A stretch of 64,000 bases of DNA, taken from NCBI GenBank assembly GCA_900323505.1, contig OOIN01000004.1:1488001-1552000 (forward strand), given 5' to 3'. Below, piece after piece: positions 1 through 10,900 of this stretch. The notes below the pieces were generated by a model. It was not told the origin of the DNA. It did not search any database and saw nothing but the letters and a program-made list of their open reading frames with translations. The position numbers were made by a program, and so were the translations under genes. Source of the stretch: Ustilago trichophora (taxonomy: Eukaryota; Basidiomycota; Ustilaginomycetes; Ustilaginales; Ustilaginaceae). Numbering within the stretch: position 1 is the stretch's first letter; every line of letters starts with the position of its first letter.

Positions 1-1
1 C

Positions 2-2239
2 CTCTATTCAATGGCAGCAGAGCAGGATGTCGAAGTAGAAGACGACCTCGCTCGCGCTCAGAAGCGCTTGAGAGAACTCAAGGGCCGCATCTCGGCCCAG
101 TCCAAGAAGAACTTTGTCCTCGAACGAGACGTTCGATATCTCGACAGCCGCATTGCTCTTCTAATCGCCAACCGCATGGCTCTCGATGAACAGAGCGAAG
201 TCGCTTCCACCCTCGAGGAGACCGACCCTACCGCTGTCGGAACCACGTTGGACGACCGGAAGATGCAGCAGTACGGTAACCTCTTCTTTCTTCTTCAGTC
301 CGAGCCAAGGCATATCGCAGCACTCTGTCGTCTAGTCAGTTTGGCAGAGATCGACACTCTCCTCCAGACTGTCATGTTTACACTTTACGGTAATCAGTAC
401 GAAAGCCGCGAAGAGCATCTGCTACTCACCATGTTCCAGTCCGTCCTTTCCGCCCAGTTCGAGACCGCCACCGAGTTTGGATCGCTTCTCCGTGCCAACA
501 CTCCCGTATCGCGCATGATGACCACCTACACTCGTCGTGGTCCCGGTCAATCTTATCTCAAAAGCGTCCTCGCCGAGCGCATCAACAGCCTCATCGAACA
601 CAAGGATCTCAATCTCGAAGTCAACCCTTTGAAGGTGTACGAGCAGATGATCAACCAGATCGAAGAAGACACGGGCAGCCTGCCACCCAACCTTCCACGA
701 GGTGTCCCCGCCGAAGTTGCCGCTGAAAATGCCGATGTCCAGGCTATCATCGCTCCAAGGCTGACAATGCTCATGGAGATTGCAAACAGCTTCCTTCTGA
801 CCATCATCAACTCGATCGACGAGGTCCCCTACGGTATCCGCTGGATCTGCAAGCAGATTCGCAGTCTCACCAAGCGCAAGTATCCTGATGCAACCGAATT
901 TGCCATCTGCTCTCTGATCGGAGGCTTCTTCTTCCTTCGATTCATCAACCCCGCCATCGTAACACCGCAGGCCTACATGCTGGTCGATGGTCCTCCCGCC
1001 AAGCACCCTCGTCGCACGCTCACGCTTATCGCAAAGATGCTTCAGAACCTCGCCAACAAGCCATCTTATGCCAAAGAGCAATACATGATGTCGCTCAACC
1101 CCTTTGTTGAGAACAACAAGACGCGCATGAACGCCTTCCTCAACGCCCTTTGCGATGTCGGCGACTTTTACGAGACTCTGGAGATGGATCAGTACATGGC
1201 CCTTTCCAAGAAGGATCTCCAAATTCAGATCACGCTCAATGAGCTCTACAACACGCACTCGCTGGTCGCGCAGCACCTCGACATTCTGGCTCCCAATGAC
1301 AAGCATCATCTTCGCATTCTCATCGATGAACTTGGAGCCTCTCCCGGCCAGGTACCACGCAAGGAGAACCGCACGCTGGACTTGCCTCTCTTTTCGCGAT
1401 GGGAGACGCCTATTCAAGACCTCACCACCGCCTTCATGTCTGAGAACAATGTCACCCAGAACGACATCTTGTACATGGAGACCAAGTCGATCTTTGTCCA
1501 GCTTCTGCGTTCGATCCCCACGCTTGCCGACAAGCGACCCATCAATCTTCCCCAGATTGCAGAGCGCGCTGCCACAACAAAAGATGCCACACTCGTGCGA
1601 AAGGGAATCAAGGTCAAGGAAATGCTGCGTGAGCTCGAGGAGCTCAAGGTGGTAGATCGACGAGACGGCTACAATCTCATGACGGATGAAGTTGCAACAG
1701 AGCTGACGCATCTTGGCAACATGCGTGAAAAGGTCATGCAGGAAATGCGCAGCCTTGAGGCTGTCTACAAGACCATCTGCGAGCACAACAACTACATGCG
1801 CAGCCAGCTCGACACCTACAAGAGCTACCTGCAAAACGTACGCATGACCAGTGGCAGTGCCAAGGACAAGAGCGCTGGCGGTGTCGGTGTCATCTCGGTC
1901 GGTGGCAAGGAGAAGAAGGCACCCAAGACACAAGCACTTGGTCCTTACCGCTTCACTCATGCACAGATGGAAAAGGACGGCATCATTGTCGAGAGCAACG
2001 TACCAGAGAACCGACGTGCCAACATCTTTTTCAACATTACATCGCCCTCACCTGGCACTTTCATCATCGCACTTCACTACAAGGGCCGTGAGAAGGCCAT
2101 CCTCGAGATGGACCTCAAGCTCGACGATCTGCTCGAAAAGCAGAAGGATGACGTGCAGCTGCTCGACCTGGAGTACGTGCAGCTCAACGTCTCCAAGATT
2201 CTCCAGTTGCTCAACAAGACATTCACAAAGCGACGATGA
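2..2239 (+). CDS. Ras GTPase-activating protein, Gap1/Sar1/GapA type (3' part; 5' end outside window)
   Basis: The reading frame is open to the left edge, so the ATG at 11 is probably internal and the N-terminus lies outside the window. Numbering from that ATG, a basic, coiled-coil-like lead (about 10-60) precedes a RasGAP domain (about 85-400) and a RasGAP C-terminal domain (about 520-735). The FLRFINPAI motif is typical of RasGAP folds. The LLRAN loop places an Arg at about residue 161, where RasGAPs have the catalytic arginine finger; IQGAP proteins, which share this architecture, lack it. That favours an active Gap1/Sar1/GapA RasGAP over IQGAP. The known family role is to speed GTP hydrolysis by Ras at the plasma membrane, damping cAMP/MAPK signalling in growth and mating. 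No intron is needed in the visible part. Convergent with SWC4. Confidence 0.85.
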   Translation, partial: LYSMAAEQDVEVEDDLARAQKRLRELKGRISAQSKKNFVLERDVRYLDSRIALLIANRMALDEQSEVASTLEETDPTAVGTTLDDRKMQQYGNLFFLLQSEPRHIAALCRLVSLAEIDTLLQTVMFTLYGNQYESREEHLLLTMFQSVLSAQFETATEFGSLLRANTPVSRMMTTYTRRGPGQSYLKSVLAERINSLIEHKDLNLEVNPLKVYEQMINQIEEDTGSLPPNLPRGVPAEVAAENADVQAIIAPRLTMLMEIANSFLLTIINSIDEVPYGIRWICKQIRSLTKRKYPDATEFAICSLIGGFFFLRFINPAIVTPQAYMLVDGPPAKHPRRTLTLIAKMLQNLANKPSYAKEQYMMSLNPFVENNKTRMNAFLNALCDVGDFYETLEMDQYMALSKKDLQIQITLNELYNTHSLVAQHLDILAPNDKHHLRILIDELGASPGQVPRKENRTLDLPLFSRWETPIQDLTTAFMSENNVTQNDILYMETKSIFVQLLRSIPTLADKRPINLPQIAERAATTKDATLVRKGIKVKEMLRELEELKVVDRRDGYNLMTDEVATELTHLGNMREKVMQEMRSLEAVYKTICEHNNYMRSQLDTYKSYLQNVRMTSGSAKDKSAGGVGVISVGGKEKKAPKTQALGPYRFTHAQMEKDGIIVESNVPENRRANIFFNITSPSPGTFIIALHYKGREKAILEMDLKLDDLLEKQKDDVQLLDLEYVQLNVSKILQLLNKTFTKRR

Positions 2240-2644
2240 TCGCAACGTTCCCACACTTTGCTATCTGCCTGCTCAGGTTGCTTTCACCTTTACCCCGTTC
2301 TGGATATACCCAACATCTTACTGCTCAAATGGTAGCGCCATAATCTCTACTTTCGTTTCATGCCCAGTCCGCTCTGCCCCCAACGATCGCGGGGCTCGGC
2401 TGCTATCGAGTGCTTGATTCATTCATGTTCGCATCTTATTGTATCTGCCGGTTCTGTTTGATTCACCCATCCACACTCTGTACTTGCCTATGGAAAAGCC
2501 AAAAAGGTTCAAACTTGTCTCTCATCATCAGTCATGACCACAAGCACCTGTGTGAGGGAGTCATGCCAAGGCTCGTGAGCTTGATTGCCGTGATGCCAAA
2601 CTGGACACAAGCGAGAGGCAGTGGTCGACAAGCGATGCTTGGAA
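2240..2644. other. Convergent intergenic region, RasGAP/SWC4
   Basis: 405 bp between two stop codons. It should hold both 3' UTRs and polyadenylation sites. I see no ORF with coding character, repeat or RNA gene. Confidence 0.6.
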
Positions 2645-4525
2645 TCAATCCTCGGTCTTGATAGCATTAGCCATACTGCTGCTGCTGTGACCGTCCGCTG
2701 TGATTGGGGCGTCTCCGTGGCTCACATTTGGCGCAGCAGACGAAGCGTCTCCTTCCACCATCGTAGCGGAAGCAACTGAGCCTTGTCGCTCGCCATTTCC
2801 CTTGTTTGAGCTCTGCAACGCTGCAGCAATGCGCTGTTTCGTAATCCTCAACTCGGCATTGACGCGCTCCAACTGCTTCCTCATCTCCAAACCCGTCGTG
2901 ACTGCTCCGATCAGATTCTCCCACTTCTCGACATTCTTGCTGGTCGGGAAAATGAGACGCGGGCCCACGGGCGGTTCGGACTCCGCCAGCGTCTGGGTGG
3001 TTTTGAGCACCAAGTTGGGTCGTGGGGCGAGCATACGCGTGGAGCGCAGGTAAACGCCATGGCCAGAAGTTGGATTTGAGGGGTTGGTGGTGACGGGCGG
3101 CAGTGTTGAGGCTGTTCCGACCAGGTGTGCGTAGGGAGGGCGGGTGGATCCTGTACCAGAGACTGCGGCTGTTGTAGATGCACCGGCAGCAACACCTGAC
3201 AATGGATCTGCAGCAGTAGCGGCCACGTTGGACGGGAACCGAACGATGCATTGCATCTCGTCGAATTGGGCCTGTCGAAGCTCTGCGCGTTGCTTTGAGG
3301 TAAGATTCGCCGAAGGCCGCGCCGCTGTCGTTGTCGAGGGCCCTGTTGAGCTGGCACCATCGTCCGCTCCGGGGGTCCCATCCTCGATCTGCTGCAGCTT
3401 GCGCTTCTTAGCATTCCCCGCTCGACCTTTGGCATTCTGATCCTCGTCCGCCGCCAACAGACTTGTGATCCCCGATCCTGCCGCTGCGACAGCATGCGGA
3501 CTCGAGCTGGGCAAGCTCTCCCAACCACCCAACAGCCGCAGCAACTCCTCGCGCTCCGATGCGTACCTGGCCTCGTTCTGCTCAATACGCCGAATCTCGA
3601 CGTAGAGCGCTTCCTCTTCAGCCAGCTGTTCTGGCGTGCGGGTGTATAGCCGTGCCACTGCCTTCTTGCGCTCGACCTCGCGCTGCTTGTCGAACGCATA
3701 CGTGGCTAGAAGCGCCTGTCGAGTCTCAACGTCGTCACTGGAGATACGGGAGCGGATGAGCCTCCGGCAAATTGCGTAGTATCGCGCTTTGAGATCTTCC
3801 ATACTCCTCTCCTTTGCCGATTGGAGCGAGGCACTGGATGAGCCGGTGAGGTATGTTGTCTGTGCGGAGGCCCAATCGTAGCGATCGTGGATGACGACGA
3901 ACCGCAAATCGTAGGCGGCGCATAGATCCATCAGATAGTCGGTCTCTTCCTTTGTCCAATCGTCATCTCGAAGGTGTTGGATGTATTCGTCATTGGAATA
4001 GCTGTATACGCCCGAATTGGTGTTGAATTCGGAATACTGGTACTTTGTCTCTAAATCTGCGTCTTCTGCTGTTGTTGAAGCTGCGTCTGAACGTGCAGGT
4101 GCCCAGTGGTGCAGAATCAGTCCATGGTTGATTTCGGGCATTTCATCGTCGATCTGTGTATCCTCTCGGGCCGAGTTGAGGAACGGAGCCCATCGCCATT
4201 GTCTAGCCCTCTCCTTTCTGCGTTTGAATTTGGGCTTGAACGATCCTCCTAGCCCTTTGCCTTTTGTGTCGAGGCCATGTGCCATTGCCAGCGTGGGCGC
4301 ATTGTCGCCGAGCAAGGCGAAGAGCTCGCGCGTCATGCCATCGTACTTGGGTTTCGAGCGCGATGTGGATGCTGCTGATGGGTGCGGGTTGCTGTTGTGG
4401 GAGCTGGAGGATTTGCGATTGCGCGAGGCAGAACCGGAGCCGGAGGCTTGTGCTGAGGATGAGGATTGGCCGCCGGATCGTTCGGGAAGCGAGAGAATGT
4501 CTCGCACGTCATTGGAAGAGGCCAT
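2645..4525 (-). CDS. SWC4: SWR1/NuA4 complex subunit SWC4 (DMAP1 homologue)
   Basis: A 626-residue intronless ORF. The N-terminus begins MASSNDVRDILSLP, the usual SWC4/DMAP1 opening, followed by a Ser-rich stretch and the conserved block around 65-115. A SANT/Myb-like segment follows at about 185-225 (DDDWTKEETDYLMDLC then FVVIHDRYDW), and a charged helical region at about 265-335. The C-terminal half is low-complexity except for a conserved stretch near 515-575. The protein is a shared subunit of the SWR1 remodeller (H2A.Z deposition) and the NuA4 histone acetyltransferase, acting in the nucleus. The start is the ATG at 4525, followed at once by family sequence. Divergent from SIN1 across 547 bp. 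Longer than yeast Swc4 because of low-complexity inserts. Confidence 0.9.
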   Translation of the reverse strand: MASSNDVRDILSLPERSGGQSSSSAQASGSGSASRNRKSSSSHNSNPHPSAASTSRSKPKYDGMTRELFALLGDNAPTLAMAHGLDTKGKGLGGSFKPKFKRRKERARQWRWAPFLNSAREDTQIDDEMPEINHGLILHHWAPARSDAASTTAEDADLETKYQYSEFNTNSGVYSYSNDEYIQHLRDDDWTKEETDYLMDLCAAYDLRFVVIHDRYDWASAQTTYLTGSSSASLQSAKERSMEDLKARYYAICRRLIRSRISSDDVETRQALLATYAFDKQREVERKKAVARLYTRTPEQLAEEEALYVEIRRIEQNEARYASEREELLRLLGGWESLPSSSPHAVAAAGSGITSLLAADEDQNAKGRAGNAKKRKLQQIEDGTPGADDGASSTGPSTTTAARPSANLTSKQRAELRQAQFDEMQCIVRFPSNVAATAADPLSGVAAGASTTAAVSGTGSTRPPYAHLVGTASTLPPVTTNPSNPTSGHGVYLRSTRMLAPRPNLVLKTTQTLAESEPPVGPRLIFPTSKNVEKWENLIGAVTTGLEMRKQLERVNAELRITKQRIAAALQSSNKGNGERQGSVASATMVEGDASSAAPNVSHGDAPITADGHSSSSMANAIKTED

Positions 4526-5072
4526 CTTTGCCGCGCTGTTCCCTGTATTGCGTCGAAAGGAATATGGATCAGTGTGTGTGTGTGTGTGTCTCGGTGATTC
4601 AGCTGAATGCCTGACGGGCGGAGGCGATGAAGAAGAGCTGGTGCTACCACAAAGGAGCCAAGTCTAGGATGGATGGTGTGAATAGAAGAAGCTGCAGGTC
4701 TCCGCGACCCTCAAATGTCAACTGCTGTTGGAGAGATTCGGCCGAAAAAAAGATATGAAAATGTGATAAAGAAAAGGTCTCACATTTCAGCGGTTTTTCT
4801 TGGGTGGAGTGTCAGTTCAATTTGCGCACGGCTCGTCAAGGGTCCAAGCATCCTGCAGCTTCCACACCATCACTGCCCTTTCAACCGTCTGGCTTGCTGT
4901 CGAACACAGGGTTTGGCTCAGGCGTTCAGACGAGGCGCAGCGACTTACTGGGCCGTTCGAAAGTCGCGCAATACTGCACATAATCTCCGCTGGGTCCTTC
5001 CAACGATCACGTCGAAGTAGCAAGCAGATGCTTTAGGGAGATGCTGGTGCACAGCATTCACCGAACATAACA
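4526..5072. promoter_or_regulatory. Bidirectional promoter region SWC4/SIN1
   Basis: 547 bp between two start codons on opposite strands, so it must contain both promoters and 5' UTRs. A short GT microsatellite (about 4572-4589) lies close to the SWC4 start. No TATA box or known operator stands out. Confidence 0.5.
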
Positions 5073-7964
5073 ATGTCGCTCATTGTAGACCCGGATCACC
5101 TCATACATTCCCTGCGCCTGGCGTATCTCAAACGTATCGACGACCACTATGGGCCGAGAATCATCACCTTCCCCTCTATAGCTGCTGGCAGGGAAGACGC
5201 GTCAAGTTCAAGCCAGCTGGACACAGCACCTTCCTTGTCAACATCTTCCTCGTCCACATCCTTCTTTGCGTCGTCGTCGACAGCTGTGCCTATAGATGAC
5301 GTCGCAAATCGTGCCATGATATCTCTGTCGCACTACAACCCATTTAGCGCCGACTCACATGTGGTGGTGGCAGGGCTGACAGATGCGACTCGTCACCCGG
5401 AGCTTGCGACCATCTATTCTCCCGTACCGACCGTGGGAGAGTCTGGCCCATTCGGCGGATTTGGTCGGAAGGGAGGAAGAGGGAGACACCCTGCAGAGAT
5501 AGATATCACGGAGGACAGATCTGATGCCCTTGAAGATGGCCATAGACCAGGCAATTTGTCGTATACCCAGACCATCTATGGGCCAGGACGAAGCGGCGCA
5601 CTCGGGATGCGGGTCAATGGCCGTAGAGCAAGTAAGCGCGTCAGTATCAGCGCTACAAACTCTCCTGCACCGCCAGCAGCGGATAAGAACACCGATGCAA
5701 CGGATAAGCAGATATCGCAAGAGGCCACGGACTCTTTTGCAGCTGCGCAGTCAGACAGAGAGGGACAGACCGAACCACTTCCCCGTCAACCCAATGAAGC
5801 ATTGTCAATCTCGCCTGACAGTCCATCTGCAAAGGTTGCCAGCACAACAGGCACAGGAAACGATGAAGAGGAACAAGGCACAGTGATGGGCAAGCGTGTC
5901 AACTTTGCCGAACCCGACTTCCGACCATCTCTGGATGCCGAGCCGTCGTCGGAAGGTCAGTCGCTCTCTCCTCGTCCGTCAGGACCAGCTACGGGCCGAC
6001 ATGGGTCGATCTACGCAGAAAGCTCGACCGAGTCCAACACCGCGCTGTCCAGTCTAGGCTCGGCAGGCTCTTTGCAGGACGGGAGCTTGGGCTTGACCAC
6101 GATCAACGCCGCAATTACCGGCGGACCGCACTCACCGCACTCTTCAGCGAGTCAAAGCATGGATCCGACCCTCACCGCTCGATCATCTCCCGTTCTCTCG
6201 CGCCTCGCTGTACCACCACTGGTCAACGTGCCTGCGCTCCCAGCACCACCAAAGATGGTCATATCTGGCACGGATTCTAGCGACGAGAATAGCGATGTCA
6301 ACACGTCGACACGCCCTCACGGCAGACCAAAACGTCGGGACAGCCGTCGAATGAGCCAACCCAACAATTCGCGACTTGCAACCCAGTCCGACTACTTTTT
6401 CTCGATCCGTTTCAGCCGCAGTCAGGTGGAAGCGCAGCATGCCAGCCGGCCAAAAGGTTCCATACTCAGCTCGATGCTGCAGAAGCAGGATTCGGGCCCC
6501 GAGAATCCTTTTGCTGCTTTCTACGCTGGCATCGCCGGTCGCGCAGCTACGGTTCCAAGCATGACGATCGAGATTTACTTTCCGTGGGCCGAGAATCGCC
6601 AGCCGCCGTCCTCATCCCCACCAGCAAGCGGAGCCGTCTCGGTGCACGCCAAGACCAAATGCATGAAGCTCAACATCCGCAAGGATGCCACGATGGAAGA
6701 AGTCATCGGCTATGGACTCTACTGCTATGTTGAAGAGAAATGGAAGCCGGAGCTGGACCCTCCTGGCTCATCTCTCTCAGATAGCGAACGGGAAGCCAAG
6801 ACGACGACGATCGGCTGGACACTCATGATTGTCGAGGATGGCGAAGTGGACGATGATTTTCCTGCCATCGATCAGAGCTTGTTGCTCGGAAAGTTTGGAG
6901 GTGATGAGTTTGCGATTTGCGAGGCTACTCCCAATCAGATCCGTCAACACAGAGATGCTTACGCCAGCATTGCGAGGAGGACAGTTCGAGCGCCGACCGC
7001 TTCGAAAACGCTTGCGAGCAAGCTGGGTGGGGCTGGCGAGTCGGTGGTCGCTGGCTCTGGCGCGGTGGACGCTTCGCAAAGCACGCTGGCTGGAGGTGCA
7101 AAGAGCGGCGCGGCGGCCATCACAGGCAATCCTGCCCTAGCAAGCCGTCTTGGGGTGCCAGGTGTTGGAACCCAAGTTCCTGCCGGCTCTCTGATCAACA
7201 TTCAGGGTACACCTATCTTTGCTTCAGGAGCACTGTCTCGCAGTGCGCTGGGATCTTCATCACAGTCCATTTTCCTGCGAGTGCTGGTGACGCCCAACCC
7301 AGAGGTGCGATACAAGACCACGCTGCAGGTTCCCTCCGATATGTACCTGGCCGATGTGCTCGAGATGATCTGTCGAAAGCGACATCTTTCGAACGTCGAT
7401 GAATGGGCGCTCATCGTGCCCGACAAGAGCATTGTTGTACCGCTGGATCGGACAGTCGAGTCTCTGCAAGGCAACCACGATCTTGCGCTGGTCCGCCGAT
7501 CCAGTCTCGGTGCTTTGGGTGGCGCAGGCGCTCTCAGCAGCTCATCGACCAATCCAAACGCCTCCATCTTCAAACGATATTCTGCCACTTCTGACCCCAA
7601 CGCCCCCTCTGGGCAACCAAAATACACCAAGGCGCTTGACATCGCAGCGGCGTACAAAAGCTATACAGTCTACCGGAAATCACCCATGTTTGGCAGCCGA
7701 CACAACGAGCGGAGTCTCACCTTGGACGGCGACTGGCTTCACATCATGCCTACAGATATGAAGACGTTCGGCAAGGCGGCGTCGTTCCACGTGTCAAGCG
7801 TAGTCGCTTGCAAGCTATCTAGCAAGCTGGCCAACGGGTTCAAGCTGGTGGTATGGAGAGAGAGTCCGAGAGATACCAAGCGGTACGACTTTGAGGCGGA
7901 CTCGGCGCGAATTGCCGCCGAGATTGTACGCGAGATCAATTTGCTTCGCAGTCAGAATTCATAG
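5073..7964 (+). CDS. AVO1: TORC2 subunit SIN1/AVO1
   Basis: A 963-residue intronless ORF. The N-terminus (MSLIVDPDHLIHSLRLAYLK) matches the Sin1/Avo1 N-terminal motif. A long Ser-rich disordered region runs to about 420. The CRIM domain, which recruits AGC-kinase substrates to TORC2, is at about 430-640 and includes the conserved AFYAGIAGR and GYGLYCYVEE-type segments. A Ras-binding-like ubiquitin-fold domain is at about 730-810, and a C-terminal PH domain at about 850-960. The protein is the essential Sin1 subunit of TOR complex 2 at the plasma membrane, controlling Ypk/Gad8-type kinases, actin and sphingolipid synthesis (established for the family). The ATG at 5073 starts the conserved N-terminus. 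LCB2, a key sphingolipid enzyme, lies about 24 kb downstream. Confidence 0.92.
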   Translation: MSLIVDPDHLIHSLRLAYLKRIDDHYGPRIITFPSIAAGREDASSSSQLDTAPSLSTSSSSTSFFASSSTAVPIDDVANRAMISLSHYNPFSADSHVVVAGLTDATRHPELATIYSPVPTVGESGPFGGFGRKGGRGRHPAEIDITEDRSDALEDGHRPGNLSYTQTIYGPGRSGALGMRVNGRRASKRVSISATNSPAPPAADKNTDATDKQISQEATDSFAAAQSDREGQTEPLPRQPNEALSISPDSPSAKVASTTGTGNDEEEQGTVMGKRVNFAEPDFRPSLDAEPSSEGQSLSPRPSGPATGRHGSIYAESSTESNTALSSLGSAGSLQDGSLGLTTINAAITGGPHSPHSSASQSMDPTLTARSSPVLSRLAVPPLVNVPALPAPPKMVISGTDSSDENSDVNTSTRPHGRPKRRDSRRMSQPNNSRLATQSDYFFSIRFSRSQVEAQHASRPKGSILSSMLQKQDSGPENPFAAFYAGIAGRAATVPSMTIEIYFPWAENRQPPSSSPPASGAVSVHAKTKCMKLNIRKDATMEEVIGYGLYCYVEEKWKPELDPPGSSLSDSEREAKTTTIGWTLMIVEDGEVDDDFPAIDQSLLLGKFGGDEFAICEATPNQIRQHRDAYASIARRTVRAPTASKTLASKLGGAGESVVAGSGAVDASQSTLAGGAKSGAAAITGNPALASRLGVPGVGTQVPAGSLINIQGTPIFASGALSRSALGSSSQSIFLRVLVTPNPEVRYKTTLQVPSDMYLADVLEMICRKRHLSNVDEWALIVPDKSIVVPLDRTVESLQGNHDLALVRRSSLGALGGAGALSSSSTNPNASIFKRYSATSDPNAPSGQPKYTKALDIAAAYKSYTVYRKSPMFGSRHNERSLTLDGDWLHIMPTDMKTFGKAASFHVSSVVACKLSSKLANGFKLVVWRESPRDTKRYDFEADSARIAAEIVREINLLRSQNS

Positions 7965-10900
7965 GCTTGCGCACACCAGCGGAAATTTCACACCCCGCGT
8001 CCCCCGTTTTTTTTCTTTTTCTTTTTCTCACACATCTCTTAATTTTACCCCTGTCTGGGTTTCAGTTTTGCCTCAACTTCTTTTTCTGAGTACAGTACAG
8101 TACTGTACAGTACAAAGCCTAGCCTGGTTACGAAGCTTCGATGACACCTGACTGCGCGCTTCTGTGTGTGACATTGTATTCCTCGAAGTGTGATTTTGAA
8201 AGGTGCTTACTGTGGTGATTCAGATTGCGACCGGCATTCGAAGCAAGATTGTCTCGTACAAAGTTTGAGCTTCGGAATCTTTAAGTTTGGTCCAAGTCGT
8301 GAGAAAAGCTCAGGGAAAGCCTAGACCAATAGCAAGGCGTCTTCTTGCGCAATAGTTAAGCTCTTCTCGCACAGCAAAACTCATGGCTAAGGCGCAGACC
8401 ATACCCTTGAAGGTATCAGGCGGGAGCAACGGCGGCATTACGGTACCATATCAGGGACCGCAGCGAACGAAGTGTCCGCTTGAAGCCTCACACGTTGCAT
8501 CCACGTTCAGACCTTGCTTTGATGAGCAAGAGAAGACAGTACACTCTTTGAAAGGTCTGCGGCTGCGCACAGATCGAAAGAAAGAGTCGTTCATTCTTTC
8601 GAGATTCTGTACTAAGCAACGTGCAGAATGTGTACTGTATGTACATGCTGACCTGCACGCCAACCGCCAAGCGAGCCAGGCCAACCGGGGTCGCTTCTGT
8701 GAAGCCAGAAGACAAAATGCAGAGACAAAGTCTCTGCTAGGGTTTTTTTAGGCTTCCGATGCTGCGGAAGAAAGGTCCGAGCCAGTACAAGACCAATGCA
8801 AACGTTTGAGAATAGCGAAGATCTGTGCAGCACGATGAGGACCAGCACAAGGAGAAAGTGTTATGCAGCGCAAAAATATGTTTGCTTTTTTCTCCTTTGT
8901 CTCCTCTCTCATCTTCTTTGTGCGCCGAGCTAGCTAAATTGCTCCTGACCGCTCTGACCTCTTGTGCTCTGTAATATCACATGCCCAATCCTCCCGAATG
9001 CCACAGCAGGTGGCGTGCTCGATACGCTATGAATGAGCGGCTCGGATGAGCCGATGTTTTACAGATACGGAAGTTTGCAAAAGTTAGTATGGTTTGTGGT
9101 GTCAGAAAGCCGCTTCTTCATGAAAAGCGGATAAGAATCGAGAAGCGCGAGAATCGGCACCAGAGCCGCGTGTCTCGGGTGGTGAGATTTTGACAGTTTG
9201 ACAAGCACGCGCACAGCAGCAGCATGTGTACTGTAGCACTGCGAATATTTTCCGCTGCATTTCCCTTTCAAGCTGGTGAAGGTGGGAAGCATGGTCGATG
9301 CTTTACTGGACTATGGCTGAGACAAACGTCGAGTCAAAAATTGCCCTCGTCTTCTCTATTTTGAAGAAAGAAGGAAGAGTCACTGCTGGATTAGCAGCTA
9401 CAATGACGTACTGTAGTATCGCCAGTCAAAGGTGGCGTCCACGGTGCTTTGTGGGCAAGAAGAAGGGCGAGCATCACCCATCTCTCAGAAACCGGCCAAC
9501 TGTAATGAGATGGGTGTGATAAAACAGAGGGCCACGACTGATATCGCCGATAAAGGCAGTGTGACACTAAGCTGGTACACCAAAGCCGCTAAGACAGTGC
9601 AGCGCGGAAAGACGGCCTACTTGCCTCAGTACCGAATCCTGTACTCAAGCCGGAAGTTTGCATCTTCAGGACCCTCCACAGGAAGATCTCGAAGAATTCA
9701 TTGTGGCGGCGATCAAAAGCTTGCAGTATCAGCCGTAGCCTAGGCTGCTTTCCAGTCAGGTTAGCAGTAGCACCAGATACGGTAGCTTTACGAATCTGAT
9801 TTTCGTTGAAGCGTACCATACAATCGTGCACAAGACGCTTGCTGCCGCTCATGGACAGATGCATGAAGCAACTCTCTGTGTGGTAATTTGTGAATTATGC
9901 AATGCTGTTTGCCATCTGCTGACCAAGCTTGCAATGGTCACATTCGATACCATACATTGCAGCCCCCCACTGTACATGGTCCATCAAGGGAGGCTGCTTT
10001 TGAACCTGGTGGTGGGTAAAGACCTATGAGCCAGACTCTTGCGGCAGGAAGTCATGCCTAGTTGTCATATTGAACGGCTGGGCACCGGACCGTTGCAACT
10101 TCTGGATAGATCAAGAAAGACGAGCTGAAAATGAAGGAGATTCTCGCACATGAACATGCGGCATAACTGACAACTCTCGGCATTTGTCTCAGCCATGATA
10201 CTGTATCTATGAGATGAAAAAAAAGGTGGCTGGGTGATGAAGGGACGAACGGTGCTGGTCAAGGACTTGCGCTGCTGTCTTGCTGCACGGCCCGAGAAGG
10301 TCACCGAGCCGCCGAGCCTTGATAGATTCGGACGACGGCTTGCTGCAATGGTGGCGCACTTCTAGCTACATCAGCAACCCACTCAATCCACCATGACCAT
10401 CACCACGACCAGCACGTCAAAGATGGGATGAATGTGCATTGTTGCGACTGTGCAGCTGTTTCCGCAGCCGCAGGCCTCAAGACGGACAGACCAACATCCA
10501 TTTCTCGACGTTTACAGTATATAGACATGACAGAAAGACATCATTGTTTGTTCTGCTGCAAATGGCTGCGTGTGCAGGAAGCAGCTCATCTATGTGTTGG
10601 GGTTAGTGCTTGACAGCGTCGACCTTCGATCAGCCGACCGGTCAAGTTTGGAGTCGCTCCTCCAATTTTCGACCTCACGCCAAATCTACTAGAAGTGACA
10701 ACGCTGATCGAGATTCGATTGGATCCCGGCGGATACGAGTTTGACGTGCCAGACAAGTAGGCCATTTCCTTCGTTGGCTCCACAGACCTCTTTGGATGCG
10801 AGCTTCGCCAAGACCATTTAGGGTCAAGCGATGGGGGGGTAGTGCTCGTAAAACGGAGCTAAGAGAAGCAGCTTTGCGAAGGCGAGGCTGACAGAAACCA

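Noticed and set aside
422..1960. 512-codon minus-strand ORF
   Set aside because: Antisense to the RasGAP gene, with no domain; a product of codon bias.
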